DNA from: Aromatoleum tolulyticum
Lineage (GTDB): Bacteria > Pseudomonadota > Gammaproteobacteria > Burkholderiales > Rhodocyclaceae
Assembly (NCBI RefSeq): GCF_900156155.1
Contig: NZ_FTMD01000001.1
Location: 434,001-498,000, forward strand
Length of the DNA stretch: 64,000 nt
Direction of reading: 5' to 3'
The position numbers were made by a program, and so were the translations under genes. Of this stretch, positions 51,212 through 62,289 are shown in pieces. A model generated the notes under the pieces. The model was given only the letters and a program-made list of their open reading frames with translations. It had not been told where the DNA came from and made no database searches. The first letter of the stretch is position 1, and every line of letters starts with the position of its first letter.

Positions 51212-52321
51212 CTAACGCAGCAGCGCCACGCCCTTCACCTGCGCGAACAGGCTCATGCCCGGCGCGATGCCCATCTGCACCGCGGAGCGCGTCGTGATGC
51301 GCGCGAGCAGGGCACGGCCGGCGACGTCCAGGCGCACCAGCGTGCGCCCGGGGCTCGCGTCGTCGAGCGACACCACGCGCGCCGGCAGCACGTTGAGGAT
51401 GCTCGAATCGTGGCGCTCCGCGAGCGCCAGGCTCACGTCGCGCGCCAGCACGCGGGCGCGCACCTGCGCCCCGAGCGGCGCATCGAGGCCGGTGATCCAC
51501 AGCGGCAGGCCGGCGAATTCGAGCCGCGTCAGCGCGAAACGCTCGTCGCGCCCCGCAACCAGCGCATCGACGACGACGAAGGCCTCCTCGTCGTGCGCGA
51601 AGGGCAGATCCAGGCGCGGCATCACCTCGTCGATCGCACCGGACGCGAGCACCCGCCCGTCGCGCAGCAGCACGACGTGATCCGCCAGCCGCGCGACCTC
51701 CTCCGGCGCATGGCTCACGTACACGACCGGCATGTCCAGTTCGCCATGCAGGCGCTCCAGATAGGGCAGGATCTCCGCCTTGCGCCGCGCGTCGAGCGCG
51801 GCCAGCGGCTCGTCCATCAGCAGCAGGCGCGGACTGGTCGCCAGCGCGCGCGCGATCGCGACGCGCTGGCGCTCGCCGCCCGAGAGCCGCTCCGGCATGC
51901 GCTCGAGCAGCGGCTCGATGCCGAGCAGCGCGATCGCGTGATCGAGCGACACGCGGCGCTCGGCCGCGGCGACCCGCTTCAGGCCGAATTCGAGGTTGCG
52001 CCGCACCGACAGGTGCGGAAACAGGCTCGCCTCCTGGAACACGTAGCCGAGCGGGCGGCGGTGCGTCGGCACATACACGCCGCACGCATCGTCCTGCCAC
52101 ACCTCGCCGCGCACCGCGAGGTAGCCGTCCGTCGCCCGCTCCAGGCCCGCGAGGCAGCGCAACAGCGTCGTCTTGCCCGAACCGGAGTGACCGAACAGCG
52201 CGCTGACGCCGCGCCCGGGCAGCTGCAGCGCCGCATCCAGCGCAAAACCGGACCACGCCAGCCGGAAGCGCGCCTCGATGCCGGCGCCGGAACCCTCGAC
52301 CGCGGCAGCGGCGGGCCTCAT
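51212..52321 (-). CDS. modC: Molybdate ABC transporter ATP-binding protein
   Basis: A 369-residue ATPase: Walker A GHSGSGKT (44-51), Q-loop YVFQEASLF, signature LSGGE (146-150), Walker B LLLMDEP, H-loop [13 protein letters not shown]. The C-terminal region (about 290-365, [20 protein letters not shown]) is the molybdate-binding Mop/TOBE domain. It overlaps modB by ATGA. It powers molybdate uptake, relevant to the molybdenum formate dehydrogenase at 62943. Confidence 0.95.
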   Translation of the reverse strand: MRPAAAAVEGSGAGIEARFRLAWSGFALDAALQLPGRGVSALFGHSGSGKTTLLRCLAGLERATDGYLAVRGEVWQDDACGVYVPTHRRPLGYVFQEASLFPHLSVRRNLEFGLKRVAAAERRVSLDHAIALLGIEPLLERMPERLSGGERQRVAIARALATSPRLLLMDEPLAALDARRKAEILPYLERLHGELDMPVVYVSHAPEEVARLADHVVLLRDGRVLASGAIDEVMPRLDLPFAHDEEAFVVVDALVAGRDERFALTRLEFAGLPLWITGLDAPLGAQVRARVLARDVSLALAERHDSSILNVLPARVVSLDDASPGRTLVRLDVAGRALLARITTRSAVQMGIAPGMSLFAQVKGVALLR

Positions 52322-52989
52322 CGCATGCCCCCGCGCTTGCGGCTGTAGAGCAGGAACAGCACGAGGAAGCTGAACGCCACCATCCCCGCCGAGAGCCAGT
52401 GCGCCTGCGCATATTCGAGCGCCTCGACGTGGTCGTAGATCTGCACCGACACGACGCGCGTCTTCTCCGGGATGTTGCCGCCTATCATCAGCACCACGCC
52501 GAACTCGCCGACCGTGTGGGCGAAACCCAGCACCGCGGCGGTGACAAAACCCGGCCGCGCGAGCGGCAGCACGACGCTGAAGAAGGTGTCGAGCGCGCCC
52601 GCGCGCAGCGTCGCGGCGACCTCCAGCGGCCGTTCGCCGATCGCCTCGAAGGCCTGCTGCAGCGGTTGCACGACGAAGGGCAGCGAATAGAACACCGAGC
52701 CGACGACCAGGCCCGCAAAGCTGAAGGGCAGCAGGCCCAGCCCCAGCGCCTGCGTGAGCTGCCCGACCGGACCGTGCGGCCCCATCAGCAGCAGCAGGTA
52801 GAAACCGATCACCGTCGGCGGCAGCACCAGCGGCAGCGCAACCACCGCGCCGACCGCACCCTTGAGCACCGAGCGCGTGCGTGCGAGCCACCACGCGACG
52901 GGCGTGCCGATCACGAGCAGGATCGCCGTCGTGACGGCCGCGAGCTCCAGCGTCAGCCGGATCGCCGCGAGGTCCGCCGCATCCATCAT
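52318..52989 (-). CDS. modB: Molybdate ABC transporter permease
   Basis: A 223-residue inner-membrane permease with about five membrane segments and the coupling motif [40 protein letters not shown] and [20 protein letters not shown] are typical of ModB. Of two adjacent ATG codons (52989 and 52986) the first has GAGG at good spacing. It lies between modA (13 bases upstream) and modC (overlapping). Confidence 0.95.
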   Translation of the reverse strand: MMDAADLAAIRLTLELAAVTTAILLVIGTPVAWWLARTRSVLKGAVGAVVALPLVLPPTVIGFYLLLLMGPHGPVGQLTQALGLGLLPFSFAGLVVGSVFYSLPFVVQPLQQAFEAIGERPLEVAATLRAGALDTFFSVVLPLARPGFVTAAVLGFAHTVGEFGVVLMIGGNIPEKTRVVSVQIYDHVEALEYAQAHWLSAGMVAFSFLVLFLLYSRKRGGMR

Positions 52990-53002
52990 CGTCCCGCCCG
53001 CC

Positions 53003-53989
<987 letters not shown>

Positions 53990-54358
53990 TTACTTCTTCG
54001 CGATGCTCGCGTCCTCGACCAGCAGCGGGTACATGTAACCGGACCCGAAATCGCGGTCGAGCTTGACGTTGCCGGTCACGACGACCTCGTCGCCGACCAC
54101 GGCCGTATCCTTGCTCGTAACGATGAGGTTGTTGGTGGCCTGATCGCCCGAACCGTCGCGCACATGGACGAAGTTGCGCCCCATGATGCCGTTGTTCACC
54201 TTGACGACCTTGCCGCTGACCTGGATCGCCTTGCCCGACAGCTCGGCCTTTTCCTGATGCACGGCGGCGACGGTCTTGACGGCGGCATCCGCGGCGAAGG
54301 CTGCGGGGGCGACGGAACCGATCATTCCGGCGATGACGAGGGCGAGAACTTTCTTCAC
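53990..54358 (-). CDS. Periplasmic OB-fold protein
   Basis: A 122-residue exported protein with a signal peptide (VKKVLALVIAGMIGSVAPAA-FAA) from a GTG start with AGGAG upstream. The mature part (GKAIQVSGKVVKVNNGIMGR, FVHVRDGSGDQATNNLIVTS) is an OB fold of the kind seen in NrfJ-like and BOF proteins. The ligand is unknown; a role in cytochrome or metal handling has been proposed for relatives. It is monocistronic. Confidence 0.82.
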   Translation of the reverse strand: MKKVLALVIAGMIGSVAPAAFAADAAVKTVAAVHQEKAELSGKAIQVSGKVVKVNNGIMGRNFVHVRDGSGDQATNNLIVTSKDTAVVGDEVVVTGNVKLDRDFGSGYMYPLLVEDASIAKK

Positions 54359-54644
54359 GAACAGACTCCTGCTGGTGGGTCCGCATGCGGACATGAGGGC
54401 GATGCTGCAGCCCGCCATTGTATACCGCGACGACGCCGGGTGAATGGCGTTTGCATTTACTAACCCGCCGTGCGAAGACTTCCGTTCGCCCCGGCCCCTT
54501 CGGCCGCGCTGCGGGCAGGCCTGTCGTCGCGGGGCTGACGAAGAGGCGCCCCCGGCGCGGACCGTGATGGCCGCGGCGCGGGGGCGGAAAGTGAGCAGGG
54601 AGCGGGGTGGGTGCGGCACGCGGGAAGCGCGTGCGGCACCGGAC

Positions 54645-56252
54645 TCAGGCGAGGCGGAAGCGGCCGGCGGTGGTCTGCAGCCGCGCCGCGACGCCTTCGA
54701 GCTGGTGCGCAGCGGTCGCGGTCTCCTTCACCGCGGCGCTGTTCTCCTCGCTCATCTGGGCGGTCTGCTCGACGCGCCGTGCGATCTCGTTGCTCGCGGT
54801 CGACTGCTCGTGCAGCGCGCTCGTGATGTCCTCCACGGCCGCGACGACCTGGCGTGCCTGGTCCGTGAGCGCGCTGATCGCGTCGCCCGCCTCGCGCGAC
54901 AGGGAATCGACGTCGTCCATGTGGGCCACGACCTTTTCCATGCTGGCGACGGCGTCGCGGGTGACGTTCTGCACCTGCGAGATCATCTCGGTGATCTCCT
55001 GCGTCGACTTGCCGGTGCGCTCGGCGAGCTTGCGCACCTCGTCGGCGACGACCGCGAAGCCGCGGCCCTGCTCGCCCGCGCGCGCCGCCTCGATCGCCGC
55101 ATTGAGCGCCAGCAGGTTGGTCTGGTCGGCGATGTCGCGGATCACCGCGACGATCGACGAGATCTGGTCGGAGAAGCCGCCCAGCATGCGGATCTGCCCG
55201 GCCGTATGGGTGACCGCGGTGGCCGTGACGCGGCCGCTTTCGACCATGCGCGTGACGATCTCGTACCCTTCGGAGGACTTGCGCCCCGACTCGGTGGCCG
55301 CCGCGCGCACGTCCTTGGCATGGTCGGAAACCTGGGCGATGCTGACCGACATTTCCTCGACCGAAGCCGCCATCGACGACGCTGCCTGCGACTGCTGCTC
55401 GGTCGAACCCGACAGCTGCGTCGTCGTCGCCGCGAGCTGCTCGCTCATCGACGCGAGCCCTTCGGCGTGCTCCTGCAGGTTCGCGGCGATCTCGCGCAGG
55501 TTGCCCTGCATCGTGCGACAGGCCGCGAGCACCTTGCCCAGCTCGTCATGGCCGTCCACCTCGAAGGCGTGCGTCAGGTCACCCCCGGCGATGCGCTCGG
55601 CGGCTTCCTGCACGATCTGCAGCGGCTTGAGAATGGAGCGCAGCACGAAACCCGCATACACGGCCAACCCGATCGCCGCCACCACGGCGATGATGGCGAT
55701 CTCGATCAGCGTCCGGCTGCGCTCCTCATCAAAGTGGCGATCGGCGTCGAGCGCCTCGCGCCCCATCGACTCCGCAACCTTGGCCAACTGCTCGCGGATG
55801 CGGCTCACCGTCGCGTCGGCCTCGTCGTCGATCGCATGGATCGCAGGATCCACCTCGTTGTCGGCGTTCAAGGCCGGCAGCAGACGCTTCTCGAACAGCG
55901 CGACGATCGCCTCGACGTCCTTGCGTGCCTGCGCCACCGCCGCCTTCTCCTCGGACGAGTCCGCGGCCTCGGCGAGCCGCTGCAGGTCGCTGTTCGCCTC
56001 GGCGTGCAGGGCGGCGAAATCCTTCTTCGCCGCGTCGATGTCGCGGTTGATGATCGTGTCGGCGAAGATCTGGTAGAACTGGGCTCCCAGCCACGAGGCC
56101 TCCGCGGCGCGCGCCTGCGTCTGCGTGCGCGCAAAGCCGTCGTCCTGGAAACTTGCGAGGTGACTCATGCGGTAGAGCGCGATCCCCATCACCGTGGCAA
56201 GCATGATGAGGGCGATGGCGACCATGACCAACAGGCGGTGTTTGACACTCAT
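54645..56252 (-). CDS. Methyl-accepting chemotaxis protein
   Basis: A 535-residue receptor: N-terminal membrane segment (about 7-28), periplasmic four-helix domain (29-190), second segment ([20 protein letters not shown]), HAMP domain and cytoplasmic signalling domain with tip [20 protein letters not shown]. No C-terminal CheR-binding pentapeptide is seen (it ends AGRFRLA). Sensory ligand unknown. It is divergent from the nuclease-helicase gene across an AT-rich 267-base gap (56253-56519). Confidence 0.95.
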   Translation of the reverse strand: MSVKHRLLVMVAIALIMLATVMGIALYRMSHLASFQDDGFARTQTQARAAEASWLGAQFYQIFADTIINRDIDAAKKDFAALHAEANSDLQRLAEAADSSEEKAAVAQARKDVEAIVALFEKRLLPALNADNEVDPAIHAIDDEADATVSRIREQLAKVAESMGREALDADRHFDEERSRTLIEIAIIAVVAAIGLAVYAGFVLRSILKPLQIVQEAAERIAGGDLTHAFEVDGHDELGKVLAACRTMQGNLREIAANLQEHAEGLASMSEQLAATTTQLSGSTEQQSQAASSMAASVEEMSVSIAQVSDHAKDVRAAATESGRKSSEGYEIVTRMVESGRVTATAVTHTAGQIRMLGGFSDQISSIVAVIRDIADQTNLLALNAAIEAARAGEQGRGFAVVADEVRKLAERTGKSTQEITEMISQVQNVTRDAVASMEKVVAHMDDVDSLSREAGDAISALTDQARQVVAAVEDITSALHEQSTASNEIARRVEQTAQMSEENSAAVKETATAAHQLEGVAARLQTTAGRFRLA

Positions 56253-56519
56253 GATGCGGCTCCCTGACTCTTATGCGATTCCGGGAGGGTCGACTACCAG
56301 CCCGGGTTCAGATCTTAACGTCGCAACCACAACTTTATTAAGGTTATTTTTCTTCAAATTCATTGTCTTCCGGCGCTTGCCCTGGTCCTGCCCGACCCGC
56401 CGGCGGGTCGACGCGAATCATTTATTCCTTCGTCATTCAAACACGCACTCGCAGTACACCGGCAATGCAATAATTGGCACTCCACCACGGCTTCCCCTCG
56501 ACCAGCAGAGACCTCGACG

Positions 56520-58160
56520 ATGGCACGCATCCACCCCGAAGGCTGGCAACGCATCCCCGCAAGCGGGGCGCTGGCGCGCGAACTGGAGACGCTCGCGACG
56601 CTCGCGGAAGGACTGCCCGACGACCACGCGGTGTATCACGGCATCCACTGGACGCGGGTGAATCGCGACCATGCGCTGTTCGGCGAGATCGACTTCGTCG
56701 TCGTCGGCCCGACCGGGCGTGTGCTGCTGATCGAGCAGAAATCCGGCTTCCTCGACGAAACCCAGGACGGGTTGGTCAAGACCTACGCGAAGGCGAGGAA
56801 GAACGTCAGCGTGCAGATGGCGCGCAGCGCGGACCACCTGCGCGAGCGCCTCGGGGTGTTCCTGAAGGGCCACAAGGCGCGCATCGACGCGCTGCTCTAC
56901 TGCCCCGACTACGCGGTGCGCCAGCCCGGCAGCGCCGGCATCGATCCGGCGCGCATCGTCGACGCCAGCCGCCGCCAGCACCTCGTCGCGATCGTGGAGA
57001 GCCTGCTGCGCGACGACGTGCGCGACCGCGTCGTGCTCGACAACATCCACCGCTTCCTCACCGACGAGCTGGAGCTGGTGCCGGAGGTGAACGCGATCGT
57101 CGGCCAGGCCGAGGCGCTGTACACCCGGCTCGCCGGGGGGCTTGCGGAATGGGCGCGGCGCATCGAGATGGAGCCCTTCCGCCTGCGCGTGACGGGCACC
57201 GCCGGCAGCGGCAAGACGCAGCTGGCGATGGCGGTGTTCCGCGACGCGCTCGCCGCCGGACGGCGGCCGCTGTACGTGTGCTACAACCGCCCGCTCGCCG
57301 ACCACATCGCGCTGATCGCGCCGCCCGGCGGCGAGATCGCGACCTACCACCAGCTGTGCGACCGCGTGCTGCGCGCCCACGGCGAGGTGCCGGACTTCCG
57401 CCGGCCGGACGCGTTCGCGCAGCTGGAAACGCGCTTCCGCGAGCTCGATCCGGGCGAGGCGTGGCGCTTCGACGAACTGATCGTCGACGAGGGGCAGGAT
57501 TTCCGCGCGGAATGGCTCGACACGCTGCTGCGCCTGTTGCGGCCGGGCGGACGTGCGTGGTGGCTGGAGGATCCGCTGCAGAACCTGTACGACCGTCCCC
57601 CGGTCGAGCTGCCGGGCTGGGTACGCATCACCAGCGAACGCAATTACCGCAGCCCGGGCGACATCCTGTCGGCGCTGAACCGCATGTTGCCGCTGCCGCA
57701 GGCGCTCGAGGCGGGCAGCCCGCTCACCGGCTCCGACGTCGAGTTCCTCACCTGGAGCGACTCCGCCGGGCTCATCGACGCGACCAAGCGCGCGATGACG
57801 CGCGCCATCGGGCTGGGCTTCCGCCGCGACATGATCGCGACGATCACCTTCCGCGGGCGCGAGCATTCGGTGTTCACGCCCTTCGACCGCCTCGGCGCGC
57901 ACCGCCTGAAGGCCTTCACCGGCAGCTACGACCTGCTCGGCAATCCCGTGTATTCGGACGGCGACTTCCTCATCGACTCCGTGTACCGCTTCAAGGGCCA
58001 GGCCGCGCCGTGCGTGATCTTCACCGAGATCGACTTCGAGGAGCTCGACCCGCTGACGGTGCGCAAGCTCTTCGTCGGCGCGACGCGCGCGGGCATGAAG
58101 CTGATCATGGTGCTGTCGGAGCACGCGGCGGCCCGCCTCGTCACCGGCCTGGAGGACTGA
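56520..58160 (+). CDS. NERD-like nuclease fused to UvrD-type helicase
   Basis: A 546-residue fusion. Residues about 35-130 form a restriction-endonuclease-fold (nuclease-related) domain with GEIDFVVV (Asp58) and LLIEQKSG (Glu72, Lys74), the D-ExK catalytic pattern. Then comes a superfamily 1 helicase: Walker A GTAGSGKT at 226-233, Walker B DELIVDEGQDF, motif IV/V-like SVYRFKGQAAPCVI and motif VI-like FVGATRAGMKL. The order nuclease-helicase suggests DNA repair or defence. It stands alone with its own promoter region. Its biological role is unknown. Confidence 0.87.
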   Translation: MARIHPEGWQRIPASGALARELETLATLAEGLPDDHAVYHGIHWTRVNRDHALFGEIDFVVVGPTGRVLLIEQKSGFLDETQDGLVKTYAKARKNVSVQMARSADHLRERLGVFLKGHKARIDALLYCPDYAVRQPGSAGIDPARIVDASRRQHLVAIVESLLRDDVRDRVVLDNIHRFLTDELELVPEVNAIVGQAEALYTRLAGGLAEWARRIEMEPFRLRVTGTAGSGKTQLAMAVFRDALAAGRRPLYVCYNRPLADHIALIAPPGGEIATYHQLCDRVLRAHGEVPDFRRPDAFAQLETRFRELDPGEAWRFDELIVDEGQDFRAEWLDTLLRLLRPGGRAWWLEDPLQNLYDRPPVELPGWVRITSERNYRSPGDILSALNRMLPLPQALEAGSPLTGSDVEFLTWSDSAGLIDATKRAMTRAIGLGFRRDMIATITFRGREHSVFTPFDRLGAHRLKAFTGSYDLLGNPVYSDGDFLIDSVYRFKGQAAPCVIFTEIDFEELDPLTVRKLFVGATRAGMKLIMVLSEHAAARLVTGLED

Positions 58161-58249
58161 AGCCGGGGCACTTCCGAAGGGTCGGCCGGCGGGCAGACCC
58201 CGCACGGCGCGTCCTGGTTAAGAACGTTTAATCTTCCGTCCACCGTCTC

Positions 58250-58268
58250 ACTAATAAGAATCATTATC
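58250..58268 (+). promoter_or_regulatory. Fur box
   Basis: ACTAATAAGAATCATTATC agrees with the GATAATGATAATCATTATC consensus at 14 of 19 positions, including the complete right half. It lies 28 bases upstream of the cupredoxin gene that starts the iron-uptake set, so iron repression is likely. Confidence 0.75.
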
Positions 58269-58295
58269 ATCTCAGGCAGATCATTGGAGCCTCCC

Positions 58296-58616
58296 ATGAA
58301 ACGCCTGACCTTCACCCTGTTGTGCCTGCCGTTCGCCGCCCTCGCGGCCGATCCCGCGGAAATTCCGCTTGCGATCAAGAACCACCGTTTCGAACCGGCC
58401 GAGGTCCATGTGCCCGCAGGCCAGAAGGTGAAGCTGGTAATCCACAATCAGGACAGCACGCCGGAGGAATTCGAGAGCCACGAGCTGAATCGCGAGAAGG
58501 TGATCCCCGGCGGCGCGAAATCGGCGGTCTTCATCGGGCCGCTGCAACCCGGCAAGTATCCGTTCTTCGGCGAATTCAACGAGGCCACCGCGCGCGGCGT
58601 GGTCATCGCAGAGTAA
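58296..58616 (+). CDS. Exported cupredoxin-domain protein of iron uptake operon
   Basis: A 106-residue protein with a signal peptide (MKRLTFTLLCLPFAALAA) and a cupredoxin-like domain (PLAIKNHRFEPAEVHVPAGQ, KVKLVIHNQDSTPEEFESHE, GPLQPGKYPFFGEFNEATA), similar to the EfeO/P19-associated cupredoxins. Candidate copper ligands are His in NHRFEP and SHELNR; the usual Cys-His-Met cluster is not evident. It is 4 bases before the FTR1 permease and probably oxidises or delivers iron to it. Confidence 0.85.
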   Translation: MKRLTFTLLCLPFAALAADPAEIPLAIKNHRFEPAEVHVPAGQKVKLVIHNQDSTPEEFESHELNREKVIPGGAKSAVFIGPLQPGKYPFFGEFNEATARGVVIAE

Positions 58617-58620
58617 GCCC

Positions 58621-59442
58621 ATGTTCGGCTCCGCGATCATCGTCTTCCGCGAATCCCTGGAGGCGGCGCTGCTGATCGGCATCATCGCCGCGGCCGCGCG
58701 CACCCTGCCCGATCGCAACCGCTGGCTGTGGAGCGGCGTCGGCGCCGGCGTCGCGGGCGCGCTGATGGTCGCGGCGCTGGCCGGGAAGATCGCCGAGATG
58801 GCCGACGGCATGGGGCAGGAGATGCTCAACGCCGCGATCCTCGGCCTCGCGGTGACGATGCTCGCGTGGCACAACATCTGGATGGCGCGCCACGCACGCG
58901 AGATGGTCGACGGCGCGCGCGCGCTCGTGCGCGACGTGGCGGACGGGCGGCGCGAACTGTCGGCAGTCATGGTGCTGGTTGCGATGGCCGTGCTGCGCGA
59001 AGGCTCGGAGACCGTGCTGTTCCTGTTCAGCCTCGCGTCCGAAGGCGAATCCACCGGCCAGGTGCTCATCGGCGGCGCGCTCGGGCTGGCCGGAGGTGCC
59101 GCAGTCGGCTACGGCATGTTCGCCGGGCTGTTGCGCATCCCGGTGCGCTGGTTCTTCAGCGTGACCGCGGCGCTGGTGCTGCTGCTGGCCGCCGGCATGG
59201 CCGGCCAGATGGCGCGCTTCCTGATCCAGGGCGACATCCTGCCGCCGCTCGCCAACCCGCTGTGGGACACCTCGGCGTGGCTGTCGGCGAATTCGCCCGC
59301 CGGCACGCTGCTGCACGTGCTCGCAGGCTACGACCCGCGCCCGAGCGCAATGCAGGCGCTGTTCTACCTCGGCACCATCCTCGCGATTGCGCTGGGCATG
59401 TACCTCGCGCGCGCGCCGTCCCGCCGCAGCGCACCGGCCTGA
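58621..59442 (+). CDS. FTR1-family high-affinity iron permease
   Basis: A 273-residue membrane protein with the two iron-binding REXXE motifs: RESLE at residues 10-14 and REGSE at 125-129. About seven membrane segments. It is the permease of EfeU/FTR1-type ferrous/ferric uptake. It follows the cupredoxin gene under the Fur box. Residue spacing and length are normal. Confidence 0.93.
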   Translation: MFGSAIIVFRESLEAALLIGIIAAAARTLPDRNRWLWSGVGAGVAGALMVAALAGKIAEMADGMGQEMLNAAILGLAVTMLAWHNIWMARHAREMVDGARALVRDVADGRRELSAVMVLVAMAVLREGSETVLFLFSLASEGESTGQVLIGGALGLAGGAAVGYGMFAGLLRIPVRWFFSVTAALVLLLAAGMAGQMARFLIQGDILPPLANPLWDTSAWLSANSPAGTLLHVLAGYDPRPSAMQALFYLGTILAIALGMYLARAPSRRSAPA

Positions 59443-59543
59443 CCTTCCCCTTTTCCGTCGCGCGAGCCCGGCCCGCAAGGTGTCGGCCGGGCTCGCGCAT
59501 GCCTCGCATCCGGTTTTCTACGCACGACATCGAAAGGACCATC

Positions 59544-60275
59544 ATGAAGAAGCAGCTCATCGCCCTCGCGCTCGCCGGTTTCGGCGCGGGTATCGCCCAC
59601 GCCGGCCCGGCCGCCTACATCTACACGCCGACTGTCGAGTACGGCGAACACGAGATCGAGTTCAAGGCCGGCTCGCATCGCGATCACAGCAAGGAAGACG
59701 AAACCGCAATGATGATCGGCTACGGCATGGGCGTGACGCCGTGGTGGTTCACCGAACTGAACGTGGAGTACGAGCGCGAGCGCGGCGAGCGCTTCAAGTA
59801 CGAGGCCTTCGAATGGGAGAACAAGTTCCAGCTCCTCGAGACGGGCAAGTACCCGATCGACCTCGGCGTGCTGGTCGAGATCGAGCGTCCGCGCGAGCAC
59901 GCCGAGGGCTGGGAGCTGAAGCTGGGCCTGCTGACGCAGAAGGATTTCGGCAAGGTGCAGGCGAACTTCAATGTGCTCGCCGAGCGTCACTACGATGCCG
60001 AGGAAAAGAGCGAGACCGAGCTGGGCTACCAGTGGCAGCTGAAGTACCGCCTGATGCCGACCTTCGAATACGGCCTGCAGGGCATGGGTGAAGTGGGCAA
60101 GTGGAACGACTGGGCGAAGTCGGACGAGCAGGAGCACATGGCCGGTCCGGCGATCTTCGGCAAGCTGCCGATGGGCGGCCACCAGGCGCTCAAGTACGAC
60201 GTGGGCTTCCTCTTCGGCATGACGAAGGACACCCCCGAGCACACGCTGCGCATGAAGCTCGAATACGAGTTCTGA
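59544..60275 (+). CDS. Putative outer-membrane beta-barrel protein of the iron set
   Basis: A 243-residue protein with a signal peptide (MKKQLIALALAGFGAGIAHA) and alternating hydrophobic/aromatic strands (VEYGEHEIEFKAGSH, WWFTELNVEYERER, FKYEAFEWENKFQLLE), ending in aromatic F (LRMKLEYEF), which is typical for outer-membrane barrels. It starts 101 bases after the FTR1 gene and ends at a strong terminator, so it is probably in the same Fur-controlled unit. The function is unknown. Confidence 0.75.
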   Translation: MKKQLIALALAGFGAGIAHAGPAAYIYTPTVEYGEHEIEFKAGSHRDHSKEDETAMMIGYGMGVTPWWFTELNVEYERERGERFKYEAFEWENKFQLLETGKYPIDLGVLVEIERPREHAEGWELKLGLLTQKDFGKVQANFNVLAERHYDAEEKSETELGYQWQLKYRLMPTFEYGLQGMGEVGKWNDWAKSDEQEHMAGPAIFGKLPMGGHQALKYDVGFLFGMTKDTPEHTLRMKLEYEF

Positions 60276-60300
60276 TCCCCGCGTCGCGCATCAGGCAAGA

Positions 60301-60336
60301 GGCCCTGCCGGTCAGTCCGGCAGGGCCTTCTTGTTT
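60301..60336 (+). terminator. Rho-independent terminator of the iron uptake unit
   Basis: An 11-bp perfect stem GGCCCTGCCGG/CCGGCAGGGCC with a TCAGT loop, followed by TTCTTGTTT, 25 bases past the stop of the outer-membrane gene. Confidence 0.92.
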
Positions 60337-60490
60337 CTGACTCGGCAGTGGCCGCCGGGGACGCTGCTCCGCACGGACGGGACAGGGCGCCCCGCCGATG
60401 CACTTGTCCTTGGCGGGCGGCGGGCGCCGCGGACGCGAGCTGATAGAATTCGCGCCGTTCCGAGGCCCGCCACGCACCCGAAGAGACGCC

Positions 60491-62245
60491 ATGTCGAAGA
60501 AAGCCGAGAAGTTGATCCAGCAGGCGCAGGCCGCTGCGAGCGCCGGACACCGCGCCCAGGCACAACGCTGCTACGAGAAGATCCTCGAGAAGGAGCCGCG
60601 CCACCTCGATGCGCGCTATTTCCTCGGCACGCTACTGGCCGAACAGGGGCTTTACCCGCAGGCGCGCCAGCATCTCGAGATCGCCGCGCGGCTCGCGCCC
60701 GACTCGCCCTACATCCTCAACAACCTCGGCAACGTCCACCTCCTGTGCGGGGAAGACGCGGCCGCCGAACAGGTTTTCCGCAAGGCGCTGCGCGTGGCCC
60801 CGGACATGCCCGAGGCGCAGACGAACCTCGGCAACCTGCTGGTGCGGAAAGGGGCGCTGGAGGAGGCGATCGGCCTGGCGCAGAAGGTCGTCGCCGCGCG
60901 CCCCGAGCAGGTCGCCGCGCACGTGATGCTGGCGAACGCGCTGAAGGATCAGGGCCGCATCGACGAGGCCATTCCGCATTTCCGCCGCGCCGCCGAGCTG
61001 TCGCCGGGCAACGCCGTCGCCCGCTCCAACCTGCTGATGGCCCTCAACTATTCGACGGCATCCTCGCCCGCGGACATCCGCCGGGCGCACGACGAATGGG
61101 CCAGCCGCTTCCCGCCGGCCCAGCCACGCCCGGCGCAATCGCGCACGGGGCGTCTGCGGATCGGCTACCTCTCGCCGGACCTGGGCCGGCATCCGGTGGG
61201 CTACCTGATGGAACCGGTGCTGGCCGCGCACGACCGCGAGGCGTTCGAGATCTGCGTCTATTCGGACAACCGCAGCCCGGATGAGATGACCGCCCGCCTG
61301 CGCACCCACGTCGACAGCTGGCGCGACGTCGGCGCCCTGGGCAACGACGATCTCGCGTCGGTCCTCGCGACCGAGCGTCTCGACGTGCTCGTGGAACTGG
61401 CGGGCCACGGGGCCGGCAACCGGCTCGCCATGCTCGGACGCCGGCTCGCGCCGGTGCAGGTGAGTTACCTCGGTTATCCGGCGACGACGGGGCTGAAGAG
61501 CGTCGACTACGTGATCACCGACCGCGCGCTGGATCCGTCGGATTCCGACCAGGCCTTCTATGCGGAAAAGCTGTGGTGGTTGCCGCGGCCGTGCTTCGCC
61601 TTCCGGCCGGACGAGGAATTTCCCGCGGTGGGAGCGCTCGCCGCCGCGACGTCGGGCACCCTGACTTTCGGCTCGTTCAATGCGCTGGCCAAGATCAGCC
61701 CGGCGGTGATCGACTTGTGGGCGGCGGCGATGCGCGCCCTGCCCGATGCGCGCCTGCTGATGCAGGCGCGGGCTTTATCCGATCCCGGTTCGCGCCTGCG
61801 CGTAGCCGAAGCGTTCCGCGAGCGGGGCGTCGCGCCCGAACGCATCGAGATGGCGGGCTTCACGTCGCTGCCGGAACATCTGGAGCTGTTCAATCGCACC
61901 GACGTCTGCCTCGACACCTTCCCGTGGAACGGCCACATGACGACGCTCGACAGCCTGTGGATGGGCGTCCCGGTCCTGACGCTCGCGGGCGATCGGCGCG
62001 CGTCGCGGATGGGGGCGACGATCATGGGCGAACTCGGCCTGACAGACTTCGTCGCCGCCACGCCGGACGAGTTCGTCGCCAGGGCGGTGGCACTCGCCGG
62101 CGACCTGATCGGGCTGGGGGAACTGCGCGCGTCGCTGCGCGAGCGGCTGGGCCGGTCGAGCCTGGCGGACGGCGCCGGACTCGCCCGCGCGCTGGAAGCG
62201 GCTTTCGCGGCGATGCATCAGGCCGCGCTGCAACCCGCGCCGTAA
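60491..62245 (+). CDS. TPR protein with O-GlcNAc-transferase-like (GT41) domain
   Basis: A 584-residue protein. Residues about 5-210 are tandem tetratricopeptide repeats (HLDARYFLGTLLAEQGLYPQ, SPYILNNLGNVHLLCGEDAA). From about 235 on it is a Glyco_transf_41 domain: RIGYLSPDLGRHPVGYLMEP, QVSYLGYPATTGLKSVDYVI, TFGSFNALAKISPAVIDLWA, CLDTFPWNGHMTTLDSLWMG. Bacterial relatives glycosylate proteins; the target is not indicated here. The start at 60491 is chosen because TPRs begin immediately after it. Confidence 0.92.
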   Translation: MSKKAEKLIQQAQAAASAGHRAQAQRCYEKILEKEPRHLDARYFLGTLLAEQGLYPQARQHLEIAARLAPDSPYILNNLGNVHLLCGEDAAAEQVFRKALRVAPDMPEAQTNLGNLLVRKGALEEAIGLAQKVVAARPEQVAAHVMLANALKDQGRIDEAIPHFRRAAELSPGNAVARSNLLMALNYSTASSPADIRRAHDEWASRFPPAQPRPAQSRTGRLRIGYLSPDLGRHPVGYLMEPVLAAHDREAFEICVYSDNRSPDEMTARLRTHVDSWRDVGALGNDDLASVLATERLDVLVELAGHGAGNRLAMLGRRLAPVQVSYLGYPATTGLKSVDYVITDRALDPSDSDQAFYAEKLWWLPRPCFAFRPDEEFPAVGALAAATSGTLTFGSFNALAKISPAVIDLWAAAMRALPDARLLMQARALSDPGSRLRVAEAFRERGVAPERIEMAGFTSLPEHLELFNRTDVCLDTFPWNGHMTTLDSLWMGVPVLTLAGDRRASRMGATIMGELGLTDFVAATPDEFVARAVALAGDLIGLGELRASLRERLGRSSLADGAGLARALEAAFAAMHQAALQPAP

Positions 62246-62289
62246 GGGCACGGAGCGCGCAGGTCGGGCGCCTCGTGGCGCCCGGAGTT

